This document shows positions 41,006-42,531 of a DNA stretch of 42,531 nt, in pieces (within the stretch, counting starts at the first letter, position 1; every line of letters begins with the position of its first letter). The notes below the pieces were generated by a model. The model did no database searches. It saw only the letters and a program-made list of their open reading frames with translations, and was not told the origin of the DNA. The translations under genes and the position numbers were made by a program. This DNA comes from Bacteroidales bacterium. GTDB taxonomy: Bacteria > Bacteroidota > Bacteroidia > Bacteroidales > UBA932. The stretch lies in contig JAFTGA010000002.1 in NCBI GenBank assembly GCA_017458145.1, positions 1-42,531 on the forward strand. The letters run 5' to 3'.

Positions 41006-42292
41006 CTACAGCGGCAGGATGGTGACGTCGAAGGGCGGGACGGTCGCGCAGATGCTGCCGGGGTGCCGGACGGGCAGTTCTGCGGGGAGGGTGAGTTCCA
41101 GCTCGGCGGCGGTGTCCGAGAAATTGCAGGCCACGAGCCAGGCGTGTTTCCTGTCGAAGCGCACGAAGGCGAAATGGCGGTCCGGGTCATAGCCGGGCGC
41201 CGTCTCGTTGCAGTAGGTGAGGTCCCAGGTGCCCCCTTCGGCGAAAGCAGGTTTGACGGCATATTTCAGCAGGGCGCGGTAGCGTCTGAGCACGCCGGCC
41301 TCGTCGCGATTCAGCTTGGAGAGGCCGTGCAGGGAGCGCCACAGCTCGCGCAGCTCGGGCGGATCGCACCAGTTGAAGATGGACGTGCGGCCGCAGGCCC
41401 CGTCAATTCCGTCTTCGCCGACTTCCTGGCCGAAATAGAGCAGGAAGGATGCGGTGTTGAAGAGCAGGGAGCAGGCGAGGGCTGCATAGCCTTTCCGGGC
41501 GGCGCCGAGGAACTCGGGCGAGGCGAGGCGCTGCTCGTCGTGGTTCTCCAGGAAATTAAGCATCCGCGGCTGCATGTCGCCGAGCCACTGCCAGTTCCAG
41601 GTGATGCCGCGCGCGGTGGCGCCGTGGCAGCAGACGGCGCGCAGGGTGTCGTACAGGCCCGACTTGTCGTAGAGCAGGTCGAAGCCCACTTCGTCCAGGT
41701 AGCGGCGGTAGTTGTCTTTCTGATAGACCTCCGCCACGAAGAAGAGGTCCGGGAAATCGGCCCTGACGGCCGAAATCAGCGCCCCGAGCGCATCGGCGGG
41801 GACCAGCTCCACCATGTCGCAACGGAAGCCGTCTACGCCGCGGGAGGCCCAGAAGCGGAGGATTTCCAGCATCGCCGCGCGTGTCTCGGGGGACGACCAG
41901 TCGTTTTTCCGGGTGTCCGTCCAGTCTCCGTCGTACCAGTCGAAACGGCGGATGGCACCTTCATAGTCCGGGGCCACGTGGTTGGGGATGTAATCGATCA
42001 GGACGCGCAGGCCGGCGGCATGGGCGCGCTGCAGGAGCGCGTCGAACTCCTCCATGCGCCGCTCCGGCTCGTCGGCCAGGTACGGGTTCACGTCGAACCA
42101 GTCCGTCACGGCGTAGGGAGATCCGGGATTGCCCTTCACGAAGTCGCGCCCCGTCGCGTGCCGCGGCACGCCAGTCAGCCACAGGTAATCCACGCCCAGC
42201 GAGAGCAGGTAGTCAAACTCCGTCCGGTCCCAGTCCGAAAACTTGCCGTGCCCCCACAGCCGGGGCAACGCCTGATAAATGATCTTTTTCAT
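41006..42292 (-). CDS. Cytosolic GH13 alpha-amylase-family enzyme
   Basis: A 428-residue (beta/alpha)8 enzyme without a signal peptide, so probably cytoplasmic. GH13 conserved regions: LIDYIPNHV (98-106), GFRCDMVEL with nucleophile Asp159, FFVAEVYQ with acid/base Glu188, and NFLENHDEQRL with Asp252. It is compact for the family (usually 450-600 residues) and ends in a short beta-sandwich. The subfamily is unclear; glycogen or maltodextrin hydrolysis, or transglycosylation, are possible. The ATG follows the promoter box by 4 bases. Confidence 0.85.
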   Translation of the reverse strand: MKKIIYQALPRLWGHGKFSDWDRTEFDYLLSLGVDYLWLTGVPRHATGRDFVKGNPGSPYAVTDWFDVNPYLADEPERRMEEFDALLQRAHAAGLRVLIDYIPNHVAPDYEGAIRRFDWYDGDWTDTRKNDWSSPETRAAMLEILRFWASRGVDGFRCDMVELVPADALGALISAVRADFPDLFFVAEVYQKDNYRRYLDEVGFDLLYDKSGLYDTLRAVCCHGATARGITWNWQWLGDMQPRMLNFLENHDEQRLASPEFLGAARKGYAALACSLLFNTASFLLYFGQEVGEDGIDGACGRTSIFNWCDPPELRELWRSLHGLSKLNRDEAGVLRRYRALLKYAVKPAFAEGGTWDLTYCNETAPGYDPDRHFAFVRFDRKHAWLVACNFSDTAAELELTLPAELPVRHPGSICATVPPFDVTILPL

Positions 42293-42296
42293 GCGG

Positions 42297-42304
42297 CAAA
42301 GATA
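42297..42304 (-). promoter_or_regulatory. -7 box of the GH13 gene, 4 bases from ATG
   Basis: The minus strand reads TATCTTTG and ends only 4 bases before the ATG at 42292, so the mRNA probably starts at the initiation codon. Confidence 0.65.
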
Positions 42305-42365
42305 CTATAATTCTCCGACCTGCTCTTCGGAGCGTGGGTACCTAATCGTGAAATTGAAGGTCGTC

Positions 42366-42388
42366 CGTCATTCCGGGCTTGATCCGGA
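42366..42388 (-). repeat. Dispersed intergenic repeat, copy 2
   Basis: On the minus strand this matches 22 of 23 bases of the copy at 6912-6934. The single change breaks the innermost pair of its 6-bp hairpin. Confidence 0.6.
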
Positions 42389-42445
42389 ACCTCCAAAAAG
42401 TAACGTAAATATCTGAAAATAAAGCAGCTGAGAAGCTAACTGCGC

Positions 42446-42505
42446 GGGACATTTTAACGTCCGTTATTTTGTCCCAAAGGTAGATATTTTTTTGAAAACC
42501 GCAAA
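42446..42505 (-). promoter_or_regulatory. Distal promoter with nested palindrome at its start site
   Basis: On the minus strand TTTG (42505-42502), a 19-base spacer and TACCTTTG (42482-42475) form a strong promoter. Directly downstream, 42446-42475 is a symmetrical nested repeat: GGGACA...TGTCCC outside and TAACG-TC-CGTTA inside. The layout suggests an operator at the start site. It could drive a long leader to the GH13 gene or a small RNA. Confidence 0.45.
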
Positions 42506-42531
42506 ACCTGTCCTGAATTATTTCCAGGGCA

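Noticed and set aside
1-42531. CRISPR arrays, rRNA genes, insertion sequences, prophage genes
   Set aside because: No direct-repeat/spacer arrays, rRNA-like sequence, transposase, integrase or phage genes were recognised in the window.

Overview
The window looks like a chromosomal piece of a GC-rich member of the Bacteroidales. Most intergenic starts carry the Bacteroidetes -7 box (TAnnTTTG), several with a TTG/TTTG -33 box 19-20 bases upstream, and Shine-Dalgarno sequences are mostly absent. Many products are lipoproteins or secreted glycan-active enzymes. A BamA-like lipoprotein (TamL type), an S46 dipeptidyl-peptidase and a radical SAM/lipoprotein pair are all typical of this phylum. Genus cannot be fixed from the sequence alone.

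Layout. 1-2.2 kb: a 5'-truncated helix-turn-helix repeat protein, then small lipoproteins and a HAD-fold lipoprotein. 2.2-6.9 kb: L-rhamnose uptake and catabolism (rhaT, rhaA, rhaB on the minus strand), divergent from a DUF4861 lipoprotein. 7-9 kb: a GH97 glycosidase. 9-11.6 kb: a large MscS-type channel. 11.7-15.2 kb: an SGNH hydrolase with a GH28 polygalacturonase-like enzyme, then a PLP aminotransferase. 15.3-17.3 kb: a GH51 arabinofuranosidase. 17.5-21.1 kb: a DUF2207 membrane protein and an AAA+ ATPase with a C-terminal nuclease-like domain, in locally AT-richer DNA that also holds a RhuM-family remnant. 21.2-30.1 kb: a GH30 gene lacking its nucleophile region, two DUF1593 lipoproteins, gene remnants, and two tandem GH3 enzymes. 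30.2-33.6 kb: a small lipoprotein, its radical SAM partner and a DPP11-like peptidase in one tight operon. 33.6-42.5 kb: mostly housekeeping (acyl-CoA synthetase, tRNA-Ala, LOG protein, phosphofructokinase, YegP-like DUF1508 protein, SpoU methyltransferase, TamL, cytosolic GH13).

How it fits together. GH28, GH51, GH97, GH30, GH3, SGNH esterase-like, DUF4861 and DUF1593 proteins with RhaT/RhaA/RhaB suggest an accessory region for rhamnose- and arabinose-bearing plant pectin. The secreted or lipid-anchored enzymes would release sugars, and rhamnose would be imported, isomerised and phosphorylated. The rhamnulose-1-phosphate aldolase, a rhamnose regulator and any SusC/SusD pair are not in the window. 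This is therefore a scattered pectin/rhamnose region rather than a classical polysaccharide utilization locus.

The most unusual items are the radical SAM/lipoprotein pair, the GH30 gene with an apparent in-frame loss of its catalytic nucleophile, an array of TTTGGCC elements over the ATPase promoter, four genes whose -7 box lies only 4-6 bases before the ATG (likely leaderless mRNAs), and a promoter whose -33 box sits in the loop of the upstream terminator.
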